Shown: positions 24,442 through 34,370, counted from the first letter of the stretch. The stretch: 64,000 bases of DNA from UBA6100 sp049658145 (GCA_049658145.1 JBASOJ010000044.1:4601-68600), one strand, 5' to 3'. Notes: generated by a model from the letters alone, not told the origin. Numbers and translations: made by a program.

Positions 24442-26112
24442 ATGACATCAAACAAGAACCGCCTTCGCGTCATCCCGCTCGGCGGGCTCGACGGCATCGG
24501 CAAGAACATGACCGTGCTCGAGCTCGGCAACGACATGATCGTCATCGACGCCGGATTGATGTTTCCCGACGAGGATCATCCGGGGATCGACCTCATCCTT
24601 CCCGACTACAGCTACATCCTTCAGCGCAAGGAGAAGTTGCGCGGCATCATCATCACGCACGGCCACGAGGACCACACCGGCGCGCTGCCGTACCTGCTGA
24701 AGGATCTCGGCGCGCCGGTTCCGGTGCTCGGTACCAGGCTCACGCTCGGCATCGTTGCCGGCAAGCTCGAGGAACACCGCATCAAGAAGCCGAAGCTGCG
24801 CGAGATCAAGGCGGGGAGTCACCTCAACCTCGGCATGTTCAGCCTCGACTTCTTCGCCGTGAACCACTCGATCCCCGACGGCGTGGCCGTCTACGTGCGC
24901 ACGCCTGTGGGCACCGTGCTCCACACCGGAGACTTCAAGCTCGACCAGACGCCCATCGACGGCCGCTTCACCGACTTCGCCGGCTTCGCACGCGCCGCCA
25001 AGCAGGGCGTCACGCTCATGCTCAGCGACTCCACCGGCGCCGAGAACTCCGGCCACACGCCTTCCGAGGCCGAGGTCGGCGTCGAACTCCGTCGCATCTT
25101 CGCCGCCGCCGAGCAGCGCATCATCGTGGCCTCGTTCGCGAGCCACGTGCACCGCGTCCAACAGGTCTGCGACGCGGCGGTGGCCAACGGCCGCAAGGTG
25201 GTGGTCACGGGGCGGTCGATGATCAACATCACCAAGATCGCCCGCGACCTCGGCTACCTGCACATCGACGATGACGACATCGTCGATGCGTACGCGATGG
25301 GCAACATGCCCGCCGACAAGGTCGTGGTGCTCTGCACGGGCAGCCAGGGCGAACCGCTCTCGGCGCTCGCCCGTATCGCCAACGGCGATCACAAGACCGT
25401 GCAGATCCAGGAGGGCGACACCGTCGTCATCTCGGCGAGCCCCGTGCCGGGCAACGAGAAGGCCGTCAGCCGCGTGATGAACCGCTTGTACCGGGCGGGG
25501 GCACATGTGGTCCATAAGGGCATGGCGCGCATCCACGTATCCGGCCACGGCTCCGCCGAGGAACTCAAGCTCATGCTCAACCTCGTCTCGCCGGACAACT
25601 TCGTGCCCGTCCACGGCGAGATGCGTCACCTCCACGCTCATGCCGAACTCGCCAAGGCCGTGGGGATCCCGGAGCAGAACGTGTTCATCCTCGACAACGG
25701 CGACTGCCTCGAGATCGACGAGGCCGGCGTGCACCGCGGCCAGCGCGTGAACTCGGGCGTGATCTACGTGGACGGCCTGGCCGTGGGCGACCTCGGACAG
25801 GTGGTCCTGCGCGACCGGCAGGCGCTGTCGAGCGATGGTTTCGCGCTCATCGTGGTCGCGGTCGACAGCCGTACGGGCGCGATCGTGGGCGATCCGGAAT
25901 TCGTGACCCGTGGTCTCGTGCTCGGCCCGGACACGACCGAGGCGCTCAAGGGAGTCCGCACCCGGATCGAAAAGGTCCTCAAGAAGACCTCGGGCGAGGG
26001 CGCTACCGACGAGGCGGTCATCAAGAAGGCGCTGCACGACGCGGTATCGCAGTACATCTGGGAGACCGCCCGGCGCCGGCCCATGATCATCCCCGTCGTC
26101 ATGGAGGTGTAG
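24442..26112 (+). CDS. rnj: Ribonuclease J
   Basis: Metallo-beta-lactamase RNase with 5'-to-3' exonuclease and endonuclease activity in mRNA decay and rRNA maturation. The 556-aa product has the zinc motif THGHEDHTGALPYL (near residues 72-85), HTGDFKLD, a beta-CASP region (GRSMINITKIARDLG, CTGSQGEPLSAL) and HVSGHG, with the RNase J C-terminal domain after about residue 450. uppP starts on the base after its stop. RNase Y is also encoded in this window, so both major decay nucleases of Gram-positive bacteria are present. Confidence 0.95.
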   Translation: MTSNKNRLRVIPLGGLDGIGKNMTVLELGNDMIVIDAGLMFPDEDHPGIDLILPDYSYILQRKEKLRGIIITHGHEDHTGALPYLLKDLGAPVPVLGTRLTLGIVAGKLEEHRIKKPKLREIKAGSHLNLGMFSLDFFAVNHSIPDGVAVYVRTPVGTVLHTGDFKLDQTPIDGRFTDFAGFARAAKQGVTLMLSDSTGAENSGHTPSEAEVGVELRRIFAAAEQRIIVASFASHVHRVQQVCDAAVANGRKVVVTGRSMINITKIARDLGYLHIDDDDIVDAYAMGNMPADKVVVLCTGSQGEPLSALARIANGDHKTVQIQEGDTVVISASPVPGNEKAVSRVMNRLYRAGAHVVHKGMARIHVSGHGSAEELKLMLNLVSPDNFVPVHGEMRHLHAHAELAKAVGIPEQNVFILDNGDCLEIDEAGVHRGQRVNSGVIYVDGLAVGDLGQVVLRDRQALSSDGFALIVVAVDSRTGAIVGDPEFVTRGLVLGPDTTEALKGVRTRIEKVLKKTSGEGATDEAVIKKALHDAVSQYIWETARRRPMIIPVVMEV

Positions 26113-26943
26113 GTGGGCGTTCTCGAAGCCATCGTCCTGGGCATCACCCAGGGCATAACCGAGTTCCTGCCGATCTCGAGCGACGGGCACCTCATCTTGA
26201 TCCCCGCGCTGTTCGGGTGGAAGCGGTTCGGTCTCGGCTTCGACGTGGTGCTGCATGCGGCCACGCTCGCCGCCACCATCGCGTACTTTCGCCGCGACGT
26301 GTGGAACCTGCTGCTCGGCCTCTTTTCGAAGGGGGAGGAGCGCGCCCGCGACCGCAAGCTCGCCTGGCTCATCATCGCGGCCACCATCCCGAGCGCGCTC
26401 ATCGCGCTCGCGCTCGAGCCGCTGGTGGAGGGTGTCGAGACGATGCCGATGTCCTCACAGGTGACGATCACCGGGGCGTTCCTGCTGGTGACGGCCGTGC
26501 TGCTCGCCGGGGCGGAGCTGCTCGCGCGCCGTTCGAAGACCACCATCGCCACCGCCGAGGAGATCCCGCTCAAGCAGGCACTCGCCATCGGCGTGGCGCA
26601 GGCGTTCGCCGTTGCGCCGGGGCTCTCGCGTTCGGGCATCACCATCGCCTCGGGGGTGGGGCTCGGCCTCAAGCGCGAGGAGGCGGCCCGCTTCTCGTTC
26701 CTGCTCTCCATACCGATCATCGGCGCCGCCACCGCCAAGAAGATCCTGCTCGACGTGATCATGGACGGAGAAGCACTACCTGCCGCCGGACCGCTGATGG
26801 CGGGCCTCGTCACGACCGCGATCGTGGGCTACATCGCGATCGCGCTGCTGCTGCCGTACGTCCGGAAACACTCACTGTGGGCGTTCGCCATCTACACTGC
26901 GATCGCAGGTACCGCCATACTGATGATGAGCGCCCTCACCTAA
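26113..26943 (+). CDS. uppP: Undecaprenyl-diphosphatase
   Basis: Recycles undecaprenyl pyrophosphate to the monophosphate carrier for cell-wall synthesis. The 276-aa integral membrane protein has the two BacA signatures, GITQGITEFLPISSDGH near the N terminus (catalytic Glu/Ser/His region) and APGLSRSGITIASG (about 170). GTG start directly after the rnj stop, so the pair is probably co-translated. Confidence 0.93.
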   Translation: MGVLEAIVLGITQGITEFLPISSDGHLILIPALFGWKRFGLGFDVVLHAATLAATIAYFRRDVWNLLLGLFSKGEERARDRKLAWLIIAATIPSALIALALEPLVEGVETMPMSSQVTITGAFLLVTAVLLAGAELLARRSKTTIATAEEIPLKQALAIGVAQAFAVAPGLSRSGITIASGVGLGLKREEAARFSFLLSIPIIGAATAKKILLDVIMDGEALPAAGPLMAGLVTTAIVGYIAIALLLPYVRKHSLWAFAIYTAIAGTAILMMSALT

Positions 26944-26965
26944 GGACGCGCAAGGAGACTCGCGA

Positions 26966-29230
26966 ATGGCCACCGGCCGCACAACCCCGACGAAGAAGAC
27001 CGGCCGCCCGCAGGGCGCGAAGCCTGCGGCGCGTCGCAGCACACCTCCGCCTGCGCCGGTGCGCGTTCTCGACGACGACAGCCGCCACGAGATCGTCGGC
27101 ATCGTCCTCGGCGCGCTCGCCATCGCTCTCGCCATCACCGTGTTCACACAGACGGCCGGGGTGGTCCCGCAGGCCATCAAGTCGATCCTGCAGGTCGGTT
27201 TCGGCCTTGGCGCCTACGCGATCCCGGTGATCATCCTGCTGTGGGCCGTGACGTTCTTCCTCACGGGCCTGCGCGTGGACGAGGTCCGAGTGGGCATCGG
27301 GCTCGGTCTGGTGCTTGTGGCGTTCCTCGGCATCCTGGCCATCGGCAACGACCCGGCGCTGCAGTGGGACCACGGCACGCTCATCACCACCGGTGGCTAC
27401 ATCGGCGGCGGCCTCGCCTGGGTGTTGCGCACGCTGCTGGGCCATGCCATCGCCTACGTGGTGGCGGGCGCGCTCGTGCTCGTGGGGCTCGTCATCGCGG
27501 GACTCTCGATCACAGAGGTTCTCGAGGCCGTCCGGGCGCGACTCGGCCGCCCCGTAGCCGAGGAACTCACCGCCTCCGAGCCCACGGTACGCCGCCGGGC
27601 CGCCAAGACCGTGCCGCTCGAAGACTTCGACGGCTCCGACGCGTTCGAGCGTGAGCCGTCGCCGGCGCTGCCGCCCCGCTCCAGGAAGGGCCTGAGGGGC
27701 GACCCCGAGGCCGCGAAGCCCACGCTGCCGGCACCGTCATCGGTGGCCCCGCGCGCACTCGAGGGCTTCGAGCTCCCGCCGCTTTCCATGCTCACCCGTA
27801 CGCCCGAGAGCGCCGCCTCGCACAAGGCCACCGAGAAGGAGCTCCGCCACACGGCGGGTCTCATCGAGCAGACGTTCGCGACCTTCGACATCATGGCGCG
27901 CGTGGTCAACTGGATCGCCGGACCCACGGTCACGATGTTCGAGGTGGAACTCGCGAAGGGCGTGAAGGTCAACCGTGTGACAGCGCTGTCGGACGACCTC
28001 GCACTCGCGCTCGCGGCGCCTACGATCCGCATCCTGGCGCCGATACCCGGCAAGAGCTACATCGGCATCGAGGTGCCCAACACCGGTCGCGCCACGGTCA
28101 CCCTCGGCGACGTCCTGCACAGCGGCCTCATCGCCGATCCGCGCCCGCTCATGCTCGGCATCGGCAAGGACGTGGCCGGCGAACAGATCGCCGCAGACCT
28201 CGCCTCCATGCCGCACCTGCTCATCGCCGGCTCCACCGGCACGGGCAAGTCGGTGTGCATCAACGCACTCATCATGTCGATCCTCATGCGGTCCACACCC
28301 GCCGAGGTCCGGCTCATCCTCATCGACCCCAAGCGCATCGAACTCAGCCTCTACAACGGTGTGCCCCACCTCTACGTGCCGGTCGTGACCGAGCCCAAGG
28401 AGGCCGCATCGGCGCTCCACTGGGCGGTAGGGGAGATGGAGTCGCGCCTGAAGCGCCTGCAGAAGACCGGCGCGCGCAACATCTCGCAGTACAACACGGC
28501 CGTGCGCGACGGCAAGGCACCGGAGGGTATGGAGGAGATGCCGTACCTCGTCATCATCATCGACGAGCTCGCCGACCTGATGATGGTCGCCGCCAAGGAG
28601 GTCGAGGAGTCCATCGTGCGCATCGCACAGCTCGCGCGTGCCGCCGGCATCCACCTCATCGTGGCCACGCAGCGACCCTCGACCGATATCATCACCGGCC
28701 TCATCAAGACCAACATCACCAACCGCATCGCGTTCGCGGTGTCCTCTGGCATCGATAGCCGCGTCATCCTCGATACCGCCGGCGCCGAGAAGCTCGTCGG
28801 CCTCGGCGACATGCTCTTCTCCACGCCCGCGCTGTCCAAGCCCAACCGCATCCAGGGTGCGTACGTGTCCGAGGATGAGATCACACGCGTCGTGGATCAC
28901 GTGAAATCACAGGCCGAACCCGACTACCATGAGGAGATCCTGCACCTCAAGGTGACCGGCCAGACAGGCAGCCTCGAGAACTCCGACGATGACGACCCGC
29001 TCATCTGGGAGGCGGCCGATATCGTGGTCACGAGCGGTATGGGCTCCACGTCGCTTCTGCAGCGTCGCCTCAAAGTGGGCTACGCACGCGCCGGTCGCAT
29101 CATGGATATGCTCGAGATGAAGGGTGTCGTGGGCCAGCCCGACGGCAGCCGTCCCCGTGAGGTGCTTGTGGACGTGGAAGACCTCGAAGCACTCAAGCAC
29201 TTCGAACGGGAGGAACGCGATGAACTGTAG
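26966..29230 (+). CDS. ftsK: DNA translocase FtsK/SpoIIIE
   Basis: Pumps chromosomal DNA through the closing division septum. Within 754 aa there is a basic Pro-rich start, four membrane helices (about 40-190), a short linker, then the motor: beta-strand entry, Walker A GSTGTGKSV (about 420), LILIDPKRIELS, Walker B VIIIDELADLMM and ATQRPSTDIITG. A winged-helix gamma domain for KOPS-like sites closes the protein (GSTSLLQRRLKVGYARAGR). The short linker is typical of SpoIIIE-sized proteins. A rodZ-like division/shape gene follows. Confidence 0.95.
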   Translation: MATGRTTPTKKTGRPQGAKPAARRSTPPPAPVRVLDDDSRHEIVGIVLGALAIALAITVFTQTAGVVPQAIKSILQVGFGLGAYAIPVIILLWAVTFFLTGLRVDEVRVGIGLGLVLVAFLGILAIGNDPALQWDHGTLITTGGYIGGGLAWVLRTLLGHAIAYVVAGALVLVGLVIAGLSITEVLEAVRARLGRPVAEELTASEPTVRRRAAKTVPLEDFDGSDAFEREPSPALPPRSRKGLRGDPEAAKPTLPAPSSVAPRALEGFELPPLSMLTRTPESAASHKATEKELRHTAGLIEQTFATFDIMARVVNWIAGPTVTMFEVELAKGVKVNRVTALSDDLALALAAPTIRILAPIPGKSYIGIEVPNTGRATVTLGDVLHSGLIADPRPLMLGIGKDVAGEQIAADLASMPHLLIAGSTGTGKSVCINALIMSILMRSTPAEVRLILIDPKRIELSLYNGVPHLYVPVVTEPKEAASALHWAVGEMESRLKRLQKTGARNISQYNTAVRDGKAPEGMEEMPYLVIIIDELADLMMVAAKEVEESIVRIAQLARAAGIHLIVATQRPSTDIITGLIKTNITNRIAFAVSSGIDSRVILDTAGAEKLVGLGDMLFSTPALSKPNRIQGAYVSEDEITRVVDHVKSQAEPDYHEEILHLKVTGQTGSLENSDDDDPLIWEAADIVVTSGMGSTSLLQRRLKVGYARAGRIMDMLEMKGVVGQPDGSRPREVLVDVEDLEALKHFEREERDEL

Positions 29231-29260
29231 TACACGCGTGCACCGTGAGGAGATGACACG

Positions 29261-30010
29261 ATGCCGGTAGGCGATCGGTTGGTGGCACTCAGGCGAGAGC
29301 GAGGCAAGACGCTCTCGGATATGGAGTCGGCCACGAAGATCATGGGCAGGATGCTCATCGCGCTCGAGAACAACCGGTTCGACGAGCTACCGGCATCCGT
29401 GTACGTCCGCGGCTACATCCAGAACTACGCGCAGTACCTTGGCGTGGATCCGGCCCCGCTTCTCGAGGAGTACAGTCGCGACCTCGGCGCGCGTACCGAG
29501 GCTCCAGCGCTTCGCCACATCCCTGAGCGCACGGTCGTGCCGCACCGCCTGGACGTGCATGCGATCCCGAGGCAGGCATGGGTCGCGGCCGCGGTGGCTA
29601 TCGTAGTGATCGCTGGCGTGGTGTGGGGTGTCTCGTCGCTCCTCGGCAGGGGCGACTCCCCGCCGCCCATCGCACCGGACACGAGCGAGAGCGCGGAACC
29701 GACGACCACGACCACTGTCCTGGACCCGGACGGCGGCGCCGGGGAGGAGACTGCCGCAGGCGCGTTCATCCTCAAGGTCGAGGTGACGCCCGGGCAGTCG
29801 TCGTGGGTGCAGGCGCGGGTCGACGGCCTCATCGCGTACGAAGGCACGATGCCAGGCGGTGAGTCCAAGATGTGGACCGTCGCCGACGACGCCATCGTGC
29901 GGGTCGGCAAGCCCGCCGCGGTCACGATCACCCGCGATGGCAATCCCGTCGCGATCCCGGCTGCCACCGACGGCATCGCCGAGGTCAGCCTCACTGCGAC
30001 CACCGAATAG
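29261..30010 (+). CDS. RodZ-like membrane protein with N-terminal helix-turn-helix
   Basis: 249 aa. Residues 1-75 form a Cro/C1-type helix-turn-helix of the RodZ kind (GDRLVALRRERGKTL and SVYVRGYIQNYAQYLGVDP). A basic linker leads to one membrane helix (about 107-128), then an acidic Thr/Pro-rich spacer (TTTTTVLD) and a C-terminal beta-rich DUF4115-like domain. In rod-shaped bacteria RodZ links MreB to the envelope, but actinobacterial homologues often occur without MreB and no mreB is seen here. It may serve as a shape or division factor; the family is clear, the role is not. Confidence 0.8.
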   Translation: MPVGDRLVALRRERGKTLSDMESATKIMGRMLIALENNRFDELPASVYVRGYIQNYAQYLGVDPAPLLEEYSRDLGARTEAPALRHIPERTVVPHRLDVHAIPRQAWVAAAVAIVVIAGVVWGVSSLLGRGDSPPPIAPDTSESAEPTTTTTVLDPDGGAGEETAAGAFILKVEVTPGQSSWVQARVDGLIAYEGTMPGGESKMWTVADDAIVRVGKPAAVTITRDGNPVAIPAATDGIAEVSLTATTE

Positions 30011-30033
30011 CCCCGTACCGCCAAGGAGGAACC

Positions 30034-30531
30034 GTGGCAAAGGACCAGAGTTTCGACGTCGTATCCCAGGTCGATATGCAGGAGGTCGACAACGCCGTGC
30101 AGCAGGCGAGCAAGGAGCTCACGCAGCGTTACGACCTGAAGGACAGCGGCGCCACCATCACGTTCGACCGCACCGGTTCCACCATCTCACTGGCGGCTCC
30201 GAGCGACTTCGTCCTCGGCCAGGTGAAGGACGTCCTCGAATCCAAGCTCGTCCGTCGCACGATCGACCTCAAGGCGGTCTCATGGGGCAAGATCGAAGCG
30301 GCCTCCGGCGGCTCCTCGCGGCGGACCGGCACCATCGTGAACGGCATCGAAGCGGACCTCGCGCGCCAGATGAACAAGGACATCCGCGACGAGAAGTTCA
30401 AGGCGAAGGTGCAGATCGAGGGCGACAAGCTGCGCGTCTTCAGCGCAAGCCGCGACGAGCTCCAGGCGGTCATCGGCTTCCTCAAGGAGCATGACTACGG
30501 CATCCCGCTCCAGTTCATCAACTACCGGTAG
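30034..30531 (+). CDS. yajQ: YajQ-family nucleotide-binding protein
   Basis: 165 aa from GTG 30034, seven bases after AAGGAGG. The N terminus (SFDVVSQVDMQEVDNAVQQ) and the C-terminal HDYGIPLQFINYR are highly characteristic. Family members have two ferredoxin-like folds and bind cyclic-di-GMP or nucleic acid in some species; whether this one does cannot be read from sequence. Four bases separate it from rimO. Confidence 0.93.
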   Translation: MAKDQSFDVVSQVDMQEVDNAVQQASKELTQRYDLKDSGATITFDRTGSTISLAAPSDFVLGQVKDVLESKLVRRTIDLKAVSWGKIEAASGGSSRRTGTIVNGIEADLARQMNKDIRDEKFKAKVQIEGDKLRVFSASRDELQAVIGFLKEHDYGIPLQFINYR

Positions 30532-30535
30532 CCCC

Positions 30536-31831
30536 GTGGAGAACCCGCCGGCGATAGCCTTCGTGACCATCGGCTGCCCGAAGAACGAGGTCGACAGCGA
30601 CCGCATGGCCGCACTCGTTGAAGCATCCCCGTACCGGGTGGTGGACGACCCTGCCGACGCCGACGCCGTCGTGCTCAACACGTGCGCGTTCATCCAGACC
30701 GCCACCGAGGAGTCCATCGCCACGGCACTCGAGCTGGCGGGGGAGTGGGTGCCCGCGGGGGACGGGCGCAAGCTGATCGTCGCCGGCTGCATGCCCTCGC
30801 GCTACGGAGCCGATCTCGCTGAGGCGATGCCCGAGGCTGACGCGTTCCTGCCGGTCGCTGAAGAGGATCAGCTGCCCGACGTTCTCGAGGCCCTGTTCGG
30901 CGTGCCGTTCGGGGTGCGCGTGGAGGCGCCCACCCGCACGGCCGGCACACACACCGCCTACCTCAAGGTGTCCGAGGGTTGCGACCGCACCTGCGCGTAC
31001 TGCACGATCCCGGCGATCAGGGGCCGGTTCATCTCGGCACCGCTTGACGGCATCCTCGCCGAGGCTCGCTTCCTCATCGATACCGGCGCGCGCGAACTCG
31101 TGCTCGTGGGCCAGGACATCGCGAGCTACGGCCACGACCTCGCCGAGCGGGCCGACCTCGCCACGTTGGTCGAGCGACTCGATGCACTCGAGGGCGACTT
31201 CCGCATCCGGCTGATGTACCTCCAGCCTGACGGCGTCACAAACCGGCTGCTCTCGGCCATGGCCGATGCGCGCAAGGTCTGCCACTACCTCGACATCCCG
31301 CTCCAGCACGCCTCGGCGTCGATCCTCGAGGCGATGGGACGCACCGGAGACGCCGCACGATTCCACGACCTGCTCGACCGCGTGCGCGCGGCGCTGCCCG
31401 ACGTCACGCTTCGCACGACGGTCATGGCGGGCTTCCCGGGCGAGACCGAGGGCGACGCCGCCACACTCGAGCGCTTCATCGAGGCGGCCGCGTTCGACTT
31501 CGTCGGCGTCTTCGCCTTCAGCCCTGAAGAGGGCACGCGCGCCGCGGCCATGCCCGGCCAGCTACCGGACGACGTCCGGGCCGAGCGCGCCCAGCGGCTC
31601 CGCGACATAGCCGACGTCGTCGGCTTCGCGAGGGCGGCTGCCCTCGTCGGCAGCGTACGCCGTGTGCTCGTCGAGGGCGACGACGAGGACGATCTCGTGG
31701 GCCGCACGTGCGGTCAGGCGCCCGACGTTGACGGACTCACGGTGATCGACGGCTCTGCGGCTGTCGGGACGCTCGTTGATGTGCGTATCATCGACGCAGC
31801 CGGTTACGACCTGATCGGGGAGCTCTCATGA
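30536..31831 (+). CDS. rimO: Ribosomal protein S12 methylthiotransferase
   Basis: Radical-SAM enzyme that adds a methylthio group to an Asp of S12. The 431-aa product has the UPF0004 domain (TIGCPKNEVDSDR, three auxiliary-cluster Cys), the radical-SAM CX3CX2C (CDRTCAYC, near residue 148) with TIPAIRGRF, and a C-terminal TRAM domain. CPKNEVDSD distinguishes RimO from MiaB (which shows CQMNKHDSE in this window). Start GTG 30536; ATGA overlap with pgsA. Confidence 0.93.
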   Translation: MENPPAIAFVTIGCPKNEVDSDRMAALVEASPYRVVDDPADADAVVLNTCAFIQTATEESIATALELAGEWVPAGDGRKLIVAGCMPSRYGADLAEAMPEADAFLPVAEEDQLPDVLEALFGVPFGVRVEAPTRTAGTHTAYLKVSEGCDRTCAYCTIPAIRGRFISAPLDGILAEARFLIDTGARELVLVGQDIASYGHDLAERADLATLVERLDALEGDFRIRLMYLQPDGVTNRLLSAMADARKVCHYLDIPLQHASASILEAMGRTGDAARFHDLLDRVRAALPDVTLRTTVMAGFPGETEGDAATLERFIEAAAFDFVGVFAFSPEEGTRAAAMPGQLPDDVRAERAQRLRDIADVVGFARAAALVGSVRRVLVEGDDEDDLVGRTCGQAPDVDGLTVIDGSAAVGTLVDVRIIDAAGYDLIGELS

Positions 31832-32478
31832 TCCGCAATATGAACCTCGCCAACAGGATCACGCTCGCGCGTGTCGTGCTCATTCCCGTCTTCCTTGTCG
31901 TCCTCCTGGGCGAGGTCCCCGCGTGGCTGTCTATGCCGGAGTGGTGGCACATCGCACAGCCGTGGCTCGCGGCGTTGATCTTCATCACGCTCGCAGCAAG
32001 CGACGCGGTAGACGGCTACGTCGCGCGCAGCCGCAACCAGGTCACCACATTCGGCAAGTTCATCGACCCGCTCGCCGACAAGCTGCTCGTGACGGCCGCC
32101 CTCGTCGCGCTCGTGGACCTCGATCGGCTCCCGTCATGGGTGGCCCTCGTCATCATCAGCCGCGAGCTGGTGGTGAGCGGCCTCCGCATGGTGGCGGTGG
32201 CCGAGGGACGCGTGATCGCGGCATCCAAACTCGGCAAGGTCAAGACGGTCATGCAGATCATCGCGATCGCCGGTTACCTGCTGAAGGAGAGCACGCTCCT
32301 CGCAAACGTGCTCGAGAGCGTGCTCGGCCCGGGCGCCATGACCTACTACAACGGGCTGGCCTGGGCGATCATGGCCGCAGCCGTGACGGCGACGATCGCG
32401 TCGATGATCGACTACTTCTACCATGCGCGCGACATACTTACGGGCCCCTGGGACCGGGGGCAAGGGGAGGGCGCCTGA
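31828..32478 (+). CDS. pgsA: CDP-diacylglycerol-glycerol-3-phosphate 3-phosphatidyltransferase
   Basis: Makes phosphatidylglycerol phosphate. The 216-aa membrane protein has the CDP-alcohol phosphotransferase motif DAVDGYVARSRNQVTTFGKF, with IDPLADK completing the DGx2ARx8Gx3Dx3D pattern. The N-terminal NLANRITLARVVLIP is typical of PgsA. It sits between rimO and cinA with overlapping or touching ends; pgsA-cinA-recA order is common in Gram-positive bacteria. Confidence 0.93.
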   Translation: MIRNMNLANRITLARVVLIPVFLVVLLGEVPAWLSMPEWWHIAQPWLAALIFITLAASDAVDGYVARSRNQVTTFGKFIDPLADKLLVTAALVALVDLDRLPSWVALVIISRELVVSGLRMVAVAEGRVIAASKLGKVKTVMQIIAIAGYLLKESTLLANVLESVLGPGAMTYYNGLAWAIMAAAVTATIASMIDYFYHARDILTGPWDRGQGEGA

Positions 32479-32479
32479 C

Positions 32480-33706
32480 GTGGCGGTGCTGCGCACTTCA
32501 GCGATCCTCACCGTCGGCACGGAGCTCACCACCGGGCTCCGGCAGGACACCAACAGCACCGAGATCGCCAGGATGCTCGCGGACGCCGGGTACGTGGTGC
32601 GCGCCGCACTCGCGCTGCCTGACGACCGCGCATTGGTGGCCGAGGCTATCAGAGCGCTCATGGAGGCGTACGGCCTCGTGGTCGTCACGGGGGGATTGGG
32701 ACCAACTCACGACGACATCACCCGCGAGGCGGCCTCTGACGCCCTCGGAAGGGCACTTCTGCGCGACGAAACCATCGCTATGCAGCTTGCGCAGGTGGCG
32801 GCCCGCCACACGCAGACGGCCTCTCGCGCGCAGATGTTCCGTCAGGCAGACGTGCTCGACGGTGCCACGGTCCTCCCCGCGGTGGCCGGCACGGCCCCCG
32901 GACAGGTCGTATCGCTCGATGACGGGCATGGTCTGATCCTCCTGCCGGGACCGCCACATGAGATGCGCCCGCTGCTGCTCGGCTACCTCGAGTCGCGCCG
33001 CCGCGTCCCGGCGCCCGTGCGTCTGCGGTGCACCGGCATCACCGAGTCGGACGCCCAGCACCTCGTCGTGCCGGTGATCGCCGACTACGCCGTGGAACTC
33101 ACGCTCCTGGCCGCGCCGGGAGACGTGGAGGTCGTACTCTTCCCGCGCGAGGGAGATGCCACCGACCTTGAGTCCGCCTCGGCCGCCGCCCAGGTGGCTC
33201 TCGGCCCCGCCTGCTACTCTACCGACGGCTCGTCGCTCGCCGAGACAGTGGTGCGCCTGGCCAGGGAGCGCCGCGAGATCATCGCCACCGCCGAGTCGTG
33301 CACAGGCGGCATGATCGCCTCGGCGCTCACCGACGTCTCCGGGGCATCGGCGGTCTTCACGGGTGGCGTCGTGGCGTACGACAACGCCGTGAAGTCCGGC
33401 GTGCTCGGCGTGCCTACGGCGGTCCTCGATGAGTTCGGCGCGGTGAGTGAGCAGACAGCCCGTGCTCTCGCCGAAGGTGCGCTCGCGCTCCCCGGCGCGA
33501 CGGTCTCGGTCGCCACCACCGGCATCGCAGGGCCCGACGGCGGCTCCGAGGACAGACCCGTCGGCCTCGTGTGGTTTGCGCAGGCCCGGACCGGTGACGA
33601 GACCCGCGCGGTGGAGCACCGTCTGCAGGGCAGCCGTTCGGCGGTGCGCGCCCGCGCGACGTTGATCGCGCTCGACATGCTCCGTCGCGATCTCCTCGAG
33701 AGGTGA
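32480..33706 (+). CDS. cinA: CinA-like nicotinamide nucleotide amidase / competence-damage protein
   Basis: 408 aa from GTG 32480, two bases after the pgsA stop. The N-terminal molybdopterin-binding-like domain (VGTELTTGLRQDTNS, GGLGPTHDDITREA) and C-terminal PncC amidase domain (TAESCTGGMIASALTDVSG, then VVAYDNAVKSGVLGV and TTGIAGPDGG) are both complete. The enzyme deamidates NMN and helps recycle pyridine nucleotides. The usual cinA-recA linkage is kept, with thpR inserted between them. Confidence 0.93.
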   Translation: MAVLRTSAILTVGTELTTGLRQDTNSTEIARMLADAGYVVRAALALPDDRALVAEAIRALMEAYGLVVVTGGLGPTHDDITREAASDALGRALLRDETIAMQLAQVAARHTQTASRAQMFRQADVLDGATVLPAVAGTAPGQVVSLDDGHGLILLPGPPHEMRPLLLGYLESRRRVPAPVRLRCTGITESDAQHLVVPVIADYAVELTLLAAPGDVEVVLFPREGDATDLESASAAAQVALGPACYSTDGSSLAETVVRLARERREIIATAESCTGGMIASALTDVSGASAVFTGGVVAYDNAVKSGVLGVPTAVLDEFGAVSEQTARALAEGALALPGATVSVATTGIAGPDGGSEDRPVGLVWFAQARTGDETRAVEHRLQGSRSAVRARATLIALDMLRRDLLER

Positions 33707-33713
33707 TCGCTCG

Positions 33714-34298
33714 ATGCCTCGCGCGTTTGTAGCCGTCACGCTCCCGCTCGCGGTGCGCTCGACACTCGTGGCATGCCGGCAGTCGTTCATCGAGGCCGAC
33801 CCGCAGTGGCATGGCGAGAAGTGGGTCGCCGAGGAGAGCCTGCACATCACGTTGCGCTTCCTCGGTATCGTCCCGGACGCGCTCATACCGCACGTCGATG
33901 AGGCCGTGCGCGAGGCGGTCGCCGATCGCGAGCCCTATCACCTGCGCCTCGACGGCGTACGTGCGATCCCGAGGCCACGCTCTGCTTCGCTCGTATGGAT
34001 CCAGCCGACGACGGGAGGGGAGGAGACCGCCGCTCTGGCCGGGGCGATCGCCGACGCCACCTCGTTCCTCGAGTTCGAGCCCGAGGGCCACCGTTTCAGG
34101 ACGCACGTGACGCTCTGCAGGGCGCGACATCCGCGACGCGTCATCACACCCTCGCTGGACGCGGTGGAGCACATACTCCGCCGGTCCGAGGATCGCGCCG
34201 TCGCGATGTCAGTGCGGGAGGTTACGCTCTTCTCGTCGACGCTCACGCCGCGTGGTCCCGTGTACGAGGAACTCGCCATCATTCCGCTCGGCAGGTGA
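33714..34298 (+). CDS. thpR: RNA 2',3'-cyclic phosphodiesterase (2H superfamily)
   Basis: 194 aa with the two HxT motifs of 2H phosphoesterases: HITLRFLG (about 44) and HVTLCRAR (about 132). The N-terminal PRAFVAVTLP fits the LigT/ThpR group. It is seven bases after cinA and its stop abuts the -35 box of the recA promoter, so it ends the upstream operon. The biological substrate is uncertain. Confidence 0.9.
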   Translation: MPRAFVAVTLPLAVRSTLVACRQSFIEADPQWHGEKWVAEESLHITLRFLGIVPDALIPHVDEAVREAVADREPYHLRLDGVRAIPRPRSASLVWIQPTTGGEETAALAGAIADATSFLEFEPEGHRFRTHVTLCRARHPRRVITPSLDAVEHILRRSEDRAVAMSVREVTLFSSTLTPRGPVYEELAIIPLGR

Positions 34299-34327
34299 TT
34301 GACACCGAACGTATGTTCGTGTAGGTT
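34299..34327 (+). promoter_or_regulatory. recA promoter with LexA operator in the spacer
   Basis: TTGACA (34299-34304), a 17-bp spacer, then TAGGTT (34322-34327). The palindrome CGAACGTATGTTCG (34306-34319) fits the Gram-positive LexA consensus GAAC-N4-GTTC and fills the spacer, so LexA would block polymerase. The same 12-bp core, GAACGTATGTTC, recurs at the lexA locus (48296-48307). Confidence 0.85.
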
Positions 34328-34370
34328 CGATGCAACCTTCAGGGGTCGCCCGAATGGGATAAGGAGCGGG

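Noticed and set aside
24448..26256. A 602-codon open frame antisense to RNase J
   Set aside because: In GC-rich DNA the strand opposite a real gene often stays open. Its product is low-complexity His/Asp/Val-rich and has no ribosome binding site or family.
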